Shown: positions 29,148 to 39,616, counted from the stretch's first letter. The stretch is 62,354 bases of DNA from a bacterium (GCA_030619985.1 JAUXAI010000003.1:1-62354), one strand, 5' to 3'. Notes: generated by a model from the sequence alone, not told the origin. Made by a program: numbers and translations.

Positions 29148-30386
29148 TTATTTTAGGAGGTGTCTTCTTACCATATCCAAGGCAGCATTGGCTGCCTTGG
29201 CCTTGATTACCCCTCTTTCTCCCCGAAACTTGAACTCTCTTATCTCTACCTTGTCCTTATGGGCCAGAGCAATATAGACTAGACCAATGGGCTTATCCTT
29301 TGTTGCACCAGTGGGGCCAGCGATGCCGGTAATCCCTAATCCAAAGTCTGATCTGGCAACTCTTTTTACTCCCTTCGCCATCTCTCCTGCTACCTTCTCA
29401 CTTACTGCCCCATACTTCTCCAGAGTGGTCTTTTTCACTCCCAACCGATCTCTTTTCATCCTATTGCTATAGGCTACTACGCTTCCTAGAAAGTAGTCAG
29501 AGGAACCGGAAACATTGGTCAATCTATGAGAGATGAGCCCCCCGGTGCAGGACTCAGCAACGGCAATAGTCTTCTTGCGCATGTATAAGAAATATCCAAT
29601 GACCTCTTCCAGGGCCTGCTTCCCTGTTCCAAAGATGTAGTTTCCCAGTCGTTTGGTAATCTTCTTCCCCATCCCTTCATTCAGCTTCTCCCCTATCTTC
29701 TCATTCCCGGCCTTTGCTGTCAATCTAATATCGACAATATTCTCATGGGCCAGGAGGGAGATTTGAGGATTCTTACTCTTCTTCATGATATCCTTCAGTT
29801 TCTCTGCCACCTTTGATTCTGAAAGGCCGGTAGTACGCAGAATCAAAGATTTGATGACCTCTCTTACTTTGAACCTTTCCTCAAGATAGGGGATAACCTT
29901 TTCTTCAAACATGGGAACCAGCTCATTGTATGGACCGGGGAGAGCAACAATTATCCTGTTCCTGGTCTCTAAAATGAAGCCTGGAGCAATACCTATTCTG
30001 TTTTTCAGGGGATGAGAATCCTTGGGAAGGAAGGCCTGCTTTATATTATCCGAAGGCATAGACTTCCTCTCCTCTTTGAACTTCCCCTCAATCTCAGAAA
30101 GGATCTCCTCATTCAGAACTAGTTGCTCCTCTGCTGCTTTGGCGATTACTTTCTTAGTAATATCATCCGGCGTGGGGCCCAGTCCTCCAATAGTGATTAC
30201 CATCTTGACCCGCCTCAAAGCTTCTTCTAAGGAAGAGGCGATGTCTTTCTCGTCATCCCCGATGGTGATCTCTCTCTCAACCTCAATCCCCAAGGCAGTC
30301 AATCTTTGACAGAGATAAGGGGCATCGGTATTTAGTATCTCGCCTAGGAGATGCTCAGATCCAATAGAGATTATCTCAGCATTCAT
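29148..30386 (-). CDS. cinA: CinA-like competence/nicotinamide-nucleotide amidohydrolase
   Basis: NAEIISIGSEHLLGEILNTDAPYLCQRLTALGIEVEREITIGDDE...TIAVAESCTGGLISHRLTNVSGSSDYFLGSVVAYSN. Confidence 0.94.
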   Translation of the reverse strand: MNAEIISIGSEHLLGEILNTDAPYLCQRLTALGIEVEREITIGDDEKDIASSLEEALRRVKMVITIGGLGPTPDDITKKVIAKAAEEQLVLNEEILSEIEGKFKEERKSMPSDNIKQAFLPKDSHPLKNRIGIAPGFILETRNRIIVALPGPYNELVPMFEEKVIPYLEERFKVREVIKSLILRTTGLSESKVAEKLKDIMKKSKNPQISLLAHENIVDIRLTAKAGNEKIGEKLNEGMGKKITKRLGNYIFGTGKQALEEVIGYFLYMRKKTIAVAESCTGGLISHRLTNVSGSSDYFLGSVVAYSNRMKRDRLGVKKTTLEKYGAVSEKVAGEMAKGVKRVARSDFGLGITGIAGPTGATKDKPIGLVYIALAHKDKVEIREFKFRGERGVIKAKAANAALDMVRRHLLK

Positions 30387-30394
30387 TCTTTACT

Positions 30395-30535
30395 CCTAAG
30401 TAACCAGTGAACAGCTTCGCTGTAGTTCGGTGTAACGGCCACCTCTGGTGGCCTTGAGTTCGGTGTTCGGTGAATTTATTTTTAACTCCGAATTCCGAAC
30501 TGTAAACTCCGAACCGTTAACTGTTAACCCCATAG
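30395..30535. repeat. Iterated repeats (AGTAACCAGTGAACAG; CTCCGAA/GTTAACTGTTAAC words)
   Basis: gtaaccagtgaacag...ttcggtgttcggtg...aactccgaattccgaactgtaaactccgaaccgttaactgttaac. Confidence 0.75.
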
Positions 30536-30973
30536 CCTAATGGCCTGTATGATTAGATTGGCATAGACCCCGGCTAAGAAGTCATCACACATCACTCCCC
30601 AACCACCAGGCAGCTTCTCCAATCTTCTTAAAGGGAAAGGTTTCAGGATATCGATTACCCGAAAGACAATGAAAGCCACGAGAATGAATTTAAACGTGAA
30701 GGGAATTAAAAACATAGCAATCAGGAAGCCGATGATCTCATCGATGACAATTTTCTTGCTATCCTTTTCTTTAAAGAAGTAGATGGTTGCCTTATTTGAG
30801 ATCCATATTCCGAAGAAGGCGAGGGCAATGAGAATCAAAAGATAAGGAAGCCAGGGAAGACGATGCATCCCGAGATAGATAATGACCCCGATGAGGCTCC
30901 CTGCGGTTCCTGGGGCAATGGGGGTATAGCCAGTGTAGAATCCAGTTGCCAGAAACTTAATCAGCCATCTCAT
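30524..30973 (-). CDS. pgpA: Phosphatidylglycerophosphatase A
   Basis: KFLATGFYTGYTPIAPGTAGSLIGVIIYL...KIVIDEIIGFLIAMFLIP...GGWGVMCDDFLAGVYANL. Confidence 0.92.
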   Translation of the reverse strand: MRWLIKFLATGFYTGYTPIAPGTAGSLIGVIIYLGMHRLPWLPYLLILIALAFFGIWISNKATIYFFKEKDSKKIVIDEIIGFLIAMFLIPFTFKFILVAFIVFRVIDILKPFPLRRLEKLPGGWGVMCDDFLAGVYANLIIQAIRLWG

Positions 30974-31009
30974 TTTCGTTATTTACTTCCTCCTTATTTT
31001 TTTCTCATT

Positions 31010-31068
31010 TATTCGTGATAATTCGCGTTCTTTTTTAATTCGCGTTTATTCGCGTTTAGTCAAGACCT
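31010..31068. repeat. TTCGTG/TTCGCG iterated array
   Basis: ttattcgtgataattcgcgttcttttttaattcgcgtttattcgcgttt. Confidence 0.9.
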
Positions 31069-31630
31069 CTCTGTGCTTTCCAATATAGAGGACACCAGAG
31101 ATAATGGTCATAATAACTGCCAAGCCCACTAAGGCATTTGGAGTACATTTTAATATCTGTGAGAGGAGAGAAGGAGCACTGATAGCGAAGGAGGCAAAGG
31201 TCGACTTTATGGCGATGACTACCAGGGTGACACTTACTGCGATCATCTGGGTGGCAGTCTTATGCTTCCCCCACCTTCCAGCCGGAATGATTATCCCTTT
31301 AGAAGCACCTATGAATCTCAAATGGGTGATCATAACCTCCCTGGCCAAGATAATAATTACCATCCAGGCCCAGACCTCTCCTAAGGCAACAAAGCAGATG
31401 AGGGCGCCTAGAACGATTATCTTATCCGCTAAGGGGTCCATGAATTTGCCAAAACTGGTTACCACTCCCCTTGCTCGGGCAATCCTTCCATCATAGAGGT
31501 CGGTTAGAGAAGCGAGAATAAAGAGCAGAAGGGCAGAATACTTTGTCCAGGCCCCATCCACTAAGAGTAGAATGATAAAGAGAGGAGCAATGATGATTCG
31601 GATGATGGTGAGCCTATTGGCCAGGTTCAT
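31046..31630 (-). CDS. pgsA: CDP-diacylglycerol--glycerol-3-phosphate 3-phosphatidyltransferase
   Basis: MNLANRLTIIRIIIAPLFIILLL...ASLTDLYDGRIARARGVVTSFGKFMDPLADKIIVLGAL. Confidence 0.93.
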   Translation of the reverse strand: MNLANRLTIIRIIIAPLFIILLLVDGAWTKYSALLLFILASLTDLYDGRIARARGVVTSFGKFMDPLADKIIVLGALICFVALGEVWAWMVIIILAREVMITHLRFIGASKGIIIPAGRWGKHKTATQMIAVSVTLVVIAIKSTFASFAISAPSLLSQILKCTPNALVGLAVIMTIISGVLYIGKHREVLTKRE

Positions 31631-31739
31631 GATTATGCCTCACAGGGTTACCCAGTTAACCTGTTGGCCAGTTATCCAGTTAAAACCGGCAAACCGGCTC
31701 ACTGGCAACTGGCAAACTAAAGAAATTTGTCTTCTGTAT

Positions 31740-32645
31740 TTAAGTCTTTCTTAGACCAAGATAGAGGACCATGGTAGAAGCAATAGTGAAGAGAGTGAGA
31801 TAGATCTGAGCCCCACTCTGAACAAAATTTAAAAGGAAGCGAAGGGGTAAGAGAAAAATGAGCACCCCTGCTCCTATCCCTAGAATGGAGGCCGGAATCT
31901 TCAAAAGAAGGTCAAACGAGATAAAGACACCTATGACGCCTATGCCGATCAGGATGAGAAGGAAGAAGAGGCCCAGAACCAGACCGAGGTTTCTCCTGAT
32001 AAAAGAAAAAGCCTTCTTGACTGCTCTCTTTAGAATGGAATCCTCAACAACGATTACTATTCCAGAGTAGGAAAAGACAAGGCCCAGGGCAAGGCTAGCA
32101 AGGAGGAGTAAGAAGAAGCCCAAGATTCCCAGAAGAACCCCAAAGACCATCCCTGTCCCCTGACACTTCTGAATGAGAAGATAGATAGGAAGACCGAATA
32201 TTCCGCCCAGGGTTAGAAAGAGAACCTGGAAGGCCAAAAAGAAGAGAAGCCAGAGGAGAAATAGTCGTTTGAAGAAGTAACCTCCATAACGAAAGAATCT
32301 TTTCAAAGTAAACTTCTCCTTCTTTATCAAAGCATCCCTGAATATCCCCTTTATCCCACCCCTTAAGAAGATGCTCAATAGTATGGCCCCTATCCAGATG
32401 AGAAGGAAGAAAAGGCCACAGATTACGATTAATAAGGGATGGGCGCGGAGACCCTGCTGAAATAACTCAGGAGTAAACTTTCCCTTGGTCAACCCGGTAT
32501 AGAATCCCAAAGAGAAGATAATAAAGAGAACGGGAACAATAAATAAAAGTCCCAGAATTATCTGAACAACAAACTGAATCAAAATCAGGGGCCAGTTGCG
32601 ATAGGTGGTCTTGAATCCTTCTTTGATTGCTTCAGTAATGGTCAT
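31740..32645 (-). CDS. Polytopic membrane protein, function unknown
   Basis: Long hydrophobic segments; co-oriented 4-nt overlap with the RodZ-like gene. Confidence 0.7.
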   Translation of the reverse strand: MTITEAIKEGFKTTYRNWPLILIQFVVQIILGLLFIVPVLFIIFSLGFYTGLTKGKFTPELFQQGLRAHPLLIVICGLFFLLIWIGAILLSIFLRGGIKGIFRDALIKKEKFTLKRFFRYGGYFFKRLFLLWLLFFLAFQVLFLTLGGIFGLPIYLLIQKCQGTGMVFGVLLGILGFFLLLLASLALGLVFSYSGIVIVVEDSILKRAVKKAFSFIRRNLGLVLGLFFLLILIGIGVIGVFISFDLLLKIPASILGIGAGVLIFLLPLRFLLNFVQSGAQIYLTLFTIASTMVLYLGLRKT

Positions 32646-33295
32646 TCTTCTTTTTCTCTTACAAAGGTTTTCGTTACTACCTGTCCCCTCTCGCCTGGGG
32701 ACCCAAGGGGTTCTCCATTCAACTCCAACTCTATTCCCCCGGCATTCCCTACTCTTATCTCGAGCTTATTCTCCGCTTCCCAGGTCTTTTCATCTCCAGC
32801 CTTCAATAGTTCTTGAATCTCTTCTCTTTCATCAACAGTAATACTCACCCAGACCTCCTCGAGTGCGATTGCCTTCAGGGTAAGGGGGGCTTTCTCCTCT
32901 TCTATAACCTCAACTACTGGTGGGGAAGAGGGGCGAAAGAAAAGAAACCACCCTCCCCAAACGATGAGAACTATTATACTTATTGCTACGGGAAGGATGG
33001 CTAGTCTTTTAGGCCTTATTCTTTTAGGGATTAACCTCTCTGCTACGGGAACTTTGGTGGTTGTCTCTAGATATTTCTTATACTCTCGAACTAATTCATC
33101 GCTATCTAGATTTAAGAAGTTGGCATAGCTGCGCAGGAAGCCCTGGGTATAGGCAGGGGCCGGAAAGACATCCCAGTCCTCTGCTTCTAGGGCTTTTAGA
33201 TATCTAATACTTATCTTTGTCTTCTTACTTATCGTCTTTAATTTTAATCGTCTCTTCTGCCTCGCCTGCTGCAGTGTAAGGCCAATGGGCTCCAC
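32642..33295 (-). CDS. RodZ-like HTH membrane protein (HTH + TM + DUF4115-like)
   Basis: LQQARQKRRLKLKTISKKTKISIRYLKALEAEDWDVFPAPAYTQGFLRSYANFLNLDSDELV; TM; LEEVWVSITVDEREEIQELLKAGDEKTWEA. Confidence 0.88.
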   Translation of the reverse strand: MEPIGLTLQQARQKRRLKLKTISKKTKISIRYLKALEAEDWDVFPAPAYTQGFLRSYANFLNLDSDELVREYKKYLETTTKVPVAERLIPKRIRPKRLAILPVAISIIVLIVWGGWFLFFRPSSPPVVEVIEEEKAPLTLKAIALEEVWVSITVDEREEIQELLKAGDEKTWEAENKLEIRVGNAGGIELELNGEPLGSPGERGQVVTKTFVREKEE

Positions 33296-33309
33296 GTTTC
33301 TGCCTCGCT

Positions 33310-33700
33310 TTAATAGTTTACAGTAACCAGCGAACAGTAACCAGTAAAACTGTAGATTATTAGAACATCAGATTTGGTAAATTCGAAATTCTAATATTGA
33401 AATTAAGCAAAGCTAATAACCAAGATACAAAACACAGTAACCAAACAGATCCCAATATCCAAATTCAAATGCCCAATGCGCTTCGCTAGCATTGGAGAGA
33501 GCATAAATAATTAAGCATTGCCAAAACAGTTTGGTGATTGGTTATTGGTCATTGATTATTGTTTGTATCTTGTTTCTTGGTGTTTGGTTATTTGTATTCA
33601 TTTCGGATTTCGTGCTTCGGATTTTTGAAATTCTGATATCTGTCCTTCTCCATCTGATATACTGGTAATCTGGTACTCTTTTGCTGTTAACTGGTTACTG
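33310..33700. repeat. Repeat-dense intergenic island including dispersed repeat copy 1 (~33436-33594)
   Basis: Shares ccaatgcgcttcgctagcattggagagagcataaa...gccaaaacagtttggtgattggttattggtcattga...tatcttgtttcttggtgtttggttat with 57826-58028. Confidence 0.9.
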
Positions 33701-33701
33701 G

Positions 33702-35774
33702 TTACTCTTTTTTGAGGTAGCTTTCATCAGCCAGTACTTCCCTCACCTTGCTTCCCCTGTAAGGGCCTACTATCCCTTCCTCCTCCATCATATCAATCAA
33801 TCTTGCTGCCCGGGCATAGCCTACCTTTAATCTTCTCTGTAGCATGGAGACCGAGGCCCTTCTGGCCTGGATGACCACCCTCACCGCATCTTGATATAAT
33901 TCGTCCTCCTCCGGGGTGCTGGGTAAGGAAGGAGCAGCCCTTTCGAAGATATCCTCTACATAGACCGGCTCTGCCTGAGAACGGGTAAACTCTGCCATTT
34001 TCTCAATCTCAGGATCAGTAATGAGCGATCCTTGGATACGTATTGGTTTGGCCTTTGAAGGGTCGGAGAAGAGCATATCCCCTCTTCCCAGTAACTTCTC
34101 TGCCCCACTCATATCCAGAACGATGCGGGAATCAACCCTTGCCGCAACCTGAAAGGCGATCCTCACCGGGAAGTTGGCCTTAATGAGACCGGTAATGACA
34201 TCCACGGATGGCCTCTGGGTAGCAAGGACAACATGAATCCCTACTGCCCGAGCCATCTGGGCCAGCCGGGTGATAGTATGCTCACAGTCCACAGGGGCCA
34301 CGAGCATCAGATCGGCTAACTCGTCAATGATCACGATGATATAGGGTATCTTTTCCACCGAGGTTTTGGCATTATAGCTTCCGATATCCCTAGCCCCGGC
34401 CTCAGAGAATAACTTGAACCTCTCTTCTACTTCCCCCACCGCCCACTTCAGAGCAAAAGTTGCCTTCTTGGGGTCAGTGATTACCGGGGTGATGAGATAG
34501 GGAATGTCATTATAGACCTTCAGTTCTACCCTCTTGGGATCGATTAAGAGGAACTTCACCTCATCTGGGGTTGCTTGAAACAGAATGCTATTTATGATGC
34601 AGTTTATACAGACACTCTTCCCGCTTCCTGTGGTTCCGGCAATCAATAAATGGGGCATGGTAGCCAGATCAGCGATTACTGGTCTACCGGCTATATCCTT
34701 TCCCAATGCCAGGGTAAGTTTTGATGGTGACTCATAGAACTCCCTGGTACTCAGAATCTCTGAGAGATAGACAAAGAAAGGCCTCTTATTGGGAACCTCA
34801 ATCCCCAAGGCCGCCTTTCCCGGAATGGGAGCTTCGATACGGATACTGGGGGCAGCCAATTTCAGAGCGATGTCATTAGAACGAGAGGTGATGGAGGAGA
34901 CGGTCACCCCTTTTGCCGGCTGTACCTCAAACCTGGTAATGACCGGCCCCTGTAGAGCACCAATAACCTTGGCCGATATCCCAAACTCAGAGAGAGTCTC
35001 TTCTAGGAGAACGCCCTTTGCCTTAAGGTCCTCTTTCGCCTCCTCTACCTTTGGCTTAGCGAGAAGAGAGAGATCAGGCATAGTATAGGCCTTCTCCTCT
35101 TCTGGAACCTTCTTTGCTATCTTCTTCACTCTCTTAGGGGTAGGAGCAACCTTCTCCTCTTTAATCTCTGGCCTCTTAATTGCTATCGGCTTGGCTGGTC
35201 TCGGTTTCCGGGAAAATATCCCTATTATTCCCCGAAAGAAAGATAGAATCCCCTTTCCTAACAGAAGGAAGAATTTAGGATAGGAGACCTCGGCTGCTAA
35301 AGGTAAAGAGACGACTAATACCGTTACCGCAATGAGATAGGCACCCGAAGCCCCAAAGACCTGCTTCAGTCCATCAGAGAGGACGATTCCCAGATGTCCT
35401 CCCAATGCCAATCTTTTTTCTAAGATTAAAGAATATTTGGAAGAAAGTAATGTACAGGATGAAATAAGAAAGAGGATGACTCCTAAGATTCTGTAGGCCT
35501 TCTTGTGGAACTTCAGCCCCCGAAATCTTCTTATCCCCCAGACAAGAGTCACTAAAATTATAAGATAGGCGCCATAACCCATGACGAAGTTCAGTCCAAA
35601 GGCCAGATAAGCACCAGCCTTCCCCATCCAGTTCACTGCTGGGGTATTGGGTGGCTGCTGATAGTAGGCAATATCCGTTGGCTCATAAGATATGAGACTG
35701 AGAAGAATAAAAATAGTCAGAGCAAATAGGATAATCCCTTCTATCTCACTAATCCTCTTCTCTTTCATTGGCAT
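33702..35774 (-). CDS. ftsK: DNA translocase FtsK/SpoIIIE
   Basis: 4-TM N-terminus; MPHLLIAGTTGSGKSVCINCIINSILFQATPDEVKFLLIDPKRVELKVYNDIPYL; C-terminal winged-helix gamma-like domain. Confidence 0.96.
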   Translation of the reverse strand: MPMKEKRISEIEGIILFALTIFILLSLISYEPTDIAYYQQPPNTPAVNWMGKAGAYLAFGLNFVMGYGAYLIILVTLVWGIRRFRGLKFHKKAYRILGVILFLISSCTLLSSKYSLILEKRLALGGHLGIVLSDGLKQVFGASGAYLIAVTVLVVSLPLAAEVSYPKFFLLLGKGILSFFRGIIGIFSRKPRPAKPIAIKRPEIKEEKVAPTPKRVKKIAKKVPEEEKAYTMPDLSLLAKPKVEEAKEDLKAKGVLLEETLSEFGISAKVIGALQGPVITRFEVQPAKGVTVSSITSRSNDIALKLAAPSIRIEAPIPGKAALGIEVPNKRPFFVYLSEILSTREFYESPSKLTLALGKDIAGRPVIADLATMPHLLIAGTTGSGKSVCINCIINSILFQATPDEVKFLLIDPKRVELKVYNDIPYLITPVITDPKKATFALKWAVGEVEERFKLFSEAGARDIGSYNAKTSVEKIPYIIVIIDELADLMLVAPVDCEHTITRLAQMARAVGIHVVLATQRPSVDVITGLIKANFPVRIAFQVAARVDSRIVLDMSGAEKLLGRGDMLFSDPSKAKPIRIQGSLITDPEIEKMAEFTRSQAEPVYVEDIFERAAPSLPSTPEEDELYQDAVRVVIQARRASVSMLQRRLKVGYARAARLIDMMEEEGIVGPYRGSKVREVLADESYLKKE

Positions 35775-35931
35775 CTTTTCACCTCAAAACACGGATTGTC
35801 ACGGATTACAGATAATTGATGGTCAATCTTAGAAAATTTTGCTTTATGTTCCAAGCTTTATGAAATGTCAAATGGATTTATGCGTGAGAAAACTGAACTG
35901 CAAACACGCTGTTATCAAATCAATCGCTCGA

Positions 35932-36393
35932 TTACTGGATAACTTCGATCTTCATCGGTTCAGATGGAACAACACCAGGCGTATCAGATAACACTCTTAG
36001 GCCATGCTGGCCTATACCTAGCTCCTTAGCATTAATAGTAAACATCAAGTTTATGGATAAACTTCGTTTTGGATTGCTTTTGTTGAAATGGCAGGGGTTA
36101 AGCATTAAGCCGGACTTCGCAATAAACTCTTGGCCATCAAATAACCTAATTTGCGTCCCGGAAACATTTGGTGGATAGTAGATGGAGCAGAAAATTGGAA
36201 TCGGCTCTTTAATCTGAAATGTTCTCTTTGAAGTCGCTATTGCCACCATCAATTGTTCAGAATTTGCAATCGAGTCTGCCCATGCTCCTATGTCTGAGGC
36301 AGACGGAGTCCTTTCTTTTGCAAGGATAAATGCAGTGGAGGCTAAAATTGCTGCTATCAACATGACCCAAAAAGTTTTTCTTAACATAACCAA
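35932..36393 (-). CDS. Hypothetical secreted protein
   Basis: Signal-peptide-like N-terminus MLRKTFWVMLIAAILASTAFILA; no family recognised. Confidence 0.55.
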   Translation of the reverse strand: MVMLRKTFWVMLIAAILASTAFILAKERTPSASDIGAWADSIANSEQLMVAIATSKRTFQIKEPIPIFCSIYYPPNVSGTQIRLFDGQEFIAKSGLMLNPCHFNKSNPKRSLSINLMFTINAKELGIGQHGLRVLSDTPGVVPSEPMKIEVIQ

Positions 36394-36424
36394 CTCCTTT
36401 TAATTGACAAGCCTTTGTTCCTTA

Positions 36425-36555
36425 TTAACTTATCAACGTATCAACTTATCGAAGCGGAGCGGAGACCCCGACCCCTCTCTCTCCGCTTGTCGGGGTCAAC
36501 TTTCGATCAACTGGCTAACCGGTGAACCGGCTAACTGGCTAACGGGCTAACCAAT
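36425..36555. repeat. Iterated CTGGCTAAC/CAACTTATC words with GACCCCGAC...GTCGGGGTC hairpin
   Basis: aaccggtgaaccggctaactggctaacgggctaacc; gaccccgacccctctctctccgcttgtcggggtc. Confidence 0.8.
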
Positions 36556-37362
36556 ATATGACACTCCTAAACTAAGCAACCCAACAAACCACAGATAGTA
36601 AGCGAAAAGGGAGAATTTTCCCTTTTTAATTATGGATAGTAAAATCTTTAAGGCTAAGAGACCACTTAAGAAAGCAGCTATAGCTCCTATAATTAGGGGA
36701 TAGATATCCTCTTTTGGTATAGTAGAAAGATTTCTGAATTCTAATCCTGCCGCACCGATGATTGCTGGTATGGCCAATAAAAATGAGAACCTGTAGGCTG
36801 AGTCCCTGCTTAGTCCCCGAAATAATCCACAGGATATAGTTACTCCGCTCCTTGAGATGCCAGGAATAAGGCCTATTGCTTGAGCAAGACCGATTCCTAA
36901 AGCATCCTTTATATTTAATCTATGAATCTCTCTTCTTCCAATCTTGAGACGTTTCGTTGCCCAGAGGATGATTCCAGTGATGATGAGCATTAAAGAGACT
37001 ATTCTTGGACATTCAAATAATCTCCCGATCCCTTCTTTGAATAGGCCACCTATTAGAACAATAGGAATGGTTCCCAAGAGTAGAAAGCCTAATAAGCGAA
37101 GATAGGGGTCTTCTCTCTTCTTATGTGTTCCGGTCTTGAAAAGATGAATAAAACTAACTAAAATCTTTTTGATATCTTTTCTAAAAATACAGAAAACGGC
37201 AAAGAGCGTCCCAATATGAAGTGCAATTTCAAAAGTAATTCCTGGAGGATTATTTCTTAATAAAAAATTCTCTGCTAAGACTAAGTGGCCGCTTGAACTT
37301 ACAGGCAAGAATTCTGTCAGGCCCTGCAGGATTCCCAGAAGAAGAGCCTCATGCCAGGACAT
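36547..37362 (-). CDS. uppP: Undecaprenyl-diphosphatase
   Basis: LLGILQGLTEFLPVSSSGHLVLAENFLL...QAIGLIPGISRSGVTISCGLFRGLSRDSAYRFSFLLAIPAIIGA. Confidence 0.95.
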   Translation of the reverse strand: MSWHEALLLGILQGLTEFLPVSSSGHLVLAENFLLRNNPPGITFEIALHIGTLFAVFCIFRKDIKKILVSFIHLFKTGTHKKREDPYLRLLGFLLLGTIPIVLIGGLFKEGIGRLFECPRIVSLMLIITGIILWATKRLKIGRREIHRLNIKDALGIGLAQAIGLIPGISRSGVTISCGLFRGLSRDSAYRFSFLLAIPAIIGAAGLEFRNLSTIPKEDIYPLIIGAIAAFLSGLLALKILLSIIKKGKFSLFAYYLWFVGLLSLGVSYIG

Positions 37363-37382
37363 GCTTACTCCTTCATAAGATT

Positions 37383-37500
37383 GGGTTAGGGTTAAGTAGT
37401 TAGTTTAGTTGTTGGGTTAGGTAGTTGGTCTTTTTAAAACACCTAACCCTTACCGAACTACTAAACCCACTACCTTACCCTAATCCAACTACGTAACCTG
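37383..37500. repeat. ~118-nt imperfect inverted repeat element, copy 1 (GGGTTAGGGTTAAG...)
   Basis: Near-copy at 45872-45991; left and right halves are imperfectly self-complementary. Confidence 0.85.
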
Positions 37501-37513
37501 TGGCTACTATTGA

Positions 37514-39616
37514 CTACTTATGTTTCCTGGGTCGTGTTTTTTCCCGTAGGGCTGCCTTTCGGGAGAGGTTAGTCCTTCCCTGGTCATCGATCTCAATGAC
37601 CTTTACCTCCACCTCCTGGCCTTCTTTTAAAACATCCTTCACATTCTTGACAAAGCCCTCTGCTAACTGGGAAACATGGACGAGGCCTTCCTTCCCGGGG
37701 AGGATCTCAACAAAGGCCCCAAAGTTCATGATTCTGGTCACCTTCCCTTTATAGATTTTTCCTACCTCAACCTCTTCTGTGAGATAGTTAATCATATCCA
37801 GGGCAGCCTGAGCCTTGGCCTTATCTGGGGAGGAGATGGATATCTTTCCATCATCATCGATATTCACCTCGGCACCAGTTTCCTCAATGATCCCCTTTAT
37901 CGTCTTACCTCTTGGGCCAATGATACCTCCAATCTTTTCTTGTTTCACATAAGTAACGATAATATGGGGAGCATAGACGGAGATTCCCTCTCTCGGCCGT
38001 GAAATGGCCTGGTTCATCTTATCCAGGATGAAAAGGCGGGTTTTCCTCGCCTGTTCCAAGGCCTCTTTTATCAAGGAAGTGGTGACTCCAGAGGTCTTGA
38101 TATCTAAGTGAAGAGCAGTAATCCCTTCTCTCGTTCCGGCGATCTTAAAGTCCATATCACCCAAGGCATCCTCCACCCCCAAGATATCGGTAAGGAGAGC
38201 ATACTTCTCCCCCTCCATTACTAATCCAATGGCTGCCCCGGCAACCGGGGCTTTAATGGGGGCTCCCGCATCCATTAAAGATAGGCTTGCCCCACAGACA
38301 CTGGCCATGGAAGAGGAGCCATTGGATTCCAGGATATCGGAGACCACCCTTATGGTATAGGGGAACTTATCACTGGGAGGGATGACAGGAAGAAGGGCTT
38401 TCTCTGCTAAAGCGCCGTGGCCAATCTCTCTCCTGCCTGGGCCCCTCAATGGCTTCGTTTCTCCCACACTAAAGGGCGGGAAATTATAGTGAAACATAAA
38501 GGTTTTTCGGAATTCCTTCTCCAGGGCATCAATACGTTGCTCATCCTCTGTAGTTCCCAAAGTAGTAGCCACCAGGGCCTGGGTCTGTCCTCTGGTAAAG
38601 AGGGCACTTCCATGGGCCCTGGGGAGGATTCCTACCTCGCAGGTAATGGGCCTGATCTCGTCCGCTCTTCTCCCATCTGCTCTACGATTCTCATCTAAAA
38701 TGGCCCGGCGCAGAATTTCTTTCACTATCTTGTCTACGACAAATTTGATGTCTTTCTCCTTTTCTGGAAATTCAGTGCTTAAGGCCTCCATAGCTTCATT
38801 CTCAATCTTGCTTAGCGCTTCATCCCTTTTGGTCTTTTCCTTTATCCTATAGGCCTCCTCTAATCTGGAAGTGGATAGTTCTCTCACCCTCTTCTCTATC
38901 TCCTCATCCGGAGCATAGAGGACGATTTCTCTCTTGGGTCTGCCACAGGATTTGATCAACCTTTCCTGAATCTCAACAAGCCTTCTGATGTGCTCTTTGG
39001 CCTTCTCTATCCCTTCTAAAATGGTCTCCTCTGGAACCTCATGGGCTTCAACCTCTATGGTTGCTATCGCACCCTTAGTCCCGACAACTACCATATCCAG
39101 CCTGCTTCTTTCCAATTCCTCATAGGTAGGATTGATGATAAACTCTTCCCCAATCCGTCCCAGGCGCACGGCGCCTACCGGACCACTAAACGGGATATCA
39201 GATATAGAAAGGGCAGCTGAGGCACCGATTATGGATAAGATATCCGGGTCATTCTCCCCATCTGCAGATAGCACGCTCACCGTAATCTGGACCGCATTCC
39301 TGATTCCTTTCGGGAAAAGAGGCCTTAAGGGTCGATCGACTAATCTTCCGGTCAGGATTTCCCAATCCCTTGGCCTCCCTTCTCTCTTAAAGAAGCCCCC
39401 GGGAATCTTCCCCGCAGAATAGGTCTTCTCCCTATAATCAACGGTCAAGGGAAAGAAATCAACATCCTCCCTGGCTTCTTTGGAGGCTACCACAGCCACC
39501 AGGACCACAGTATCCCCATAGCGTACGGTAACCGCACCATCCGCCTGCTTAGCCATCTTGCCAGTTTCAATAGTTAGTTTTCTTCTGGCGATTTCTAATT
39601 CTTCTTTTCTTACCAT
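37514..39616 (-). CDS. pnp: Polyribonucleotide nucleotidyltransferase
   Basis: GGFFKREGRPRDWEILTGRLVDRPLRPLFPKG...FRKTFMFHYNFPPFSVGETKP...C-terminal KH and S1 domains. Confidence 0.97.
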   Translation of the reverse strand: MVRKEELEIARRKLTIETGKMAKQADGAVTVRYGDTVVLVAVVASKEAREDVDFFPLTVDYREKTYSAGKIPGGFFKREGRPRDWEILTGRLVDRPLRPLFPKGIRNAVQITVSVLSADGENDPDILSIIGASAALSISDIPFSGPVGAVRLGRIGEEFIINPTYEELERSRLDMVVVGTKGAIATIEVEAHEVPEETILEGIEKAKEHIRRLVEIQERLIKSCGRPKREIVLYAPDEEIEKRVRELSTSRLEEAYRIKEKTKRDEALSKIENEAMEALSTEFPEKEKDIKFVVDKIVKEILRRAILDENRRADGRRADEIRPITCEVGILPRAHGSALFTRGQTQALVATTLGTTEDEQRIDALEKEFRKTFMFHYNFPPFSVGETKPLRGPGRREIGHGALAEKALLPVIPPSDKFPYTIRVVSDILESNGSSSMASVCGASLSLMDAGAPIKAPVAGAAIGLVMEGEKYALLTDILGVEDALGDMDFKIAGTREGITALHLDIKTSGVTTSLIKEALEQARKTRLFILDKMNQAISRPREGISVYAPHIIVTYVKQEKIGGIIGPRGKTIKGIIEETGAEVNIDDDGKISISSPDKAKAQAALDMINYLTEEVEVGKIYKGKVTRIMNFGAFVEILPGKEGLVHVSQLAEGFVKNVKDVLKEGQEVEVKVIEIDDQGRTNLSRKAALREKTRPRKHK

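Noticed and set aside
37383-37500. Telomere-like repeat (GGGTTAGGGTTA)
   Set aside because: Only a brief resemblance inside a gene-dense chromosomal region; better explained as an inverted-repeat element with a second copy.
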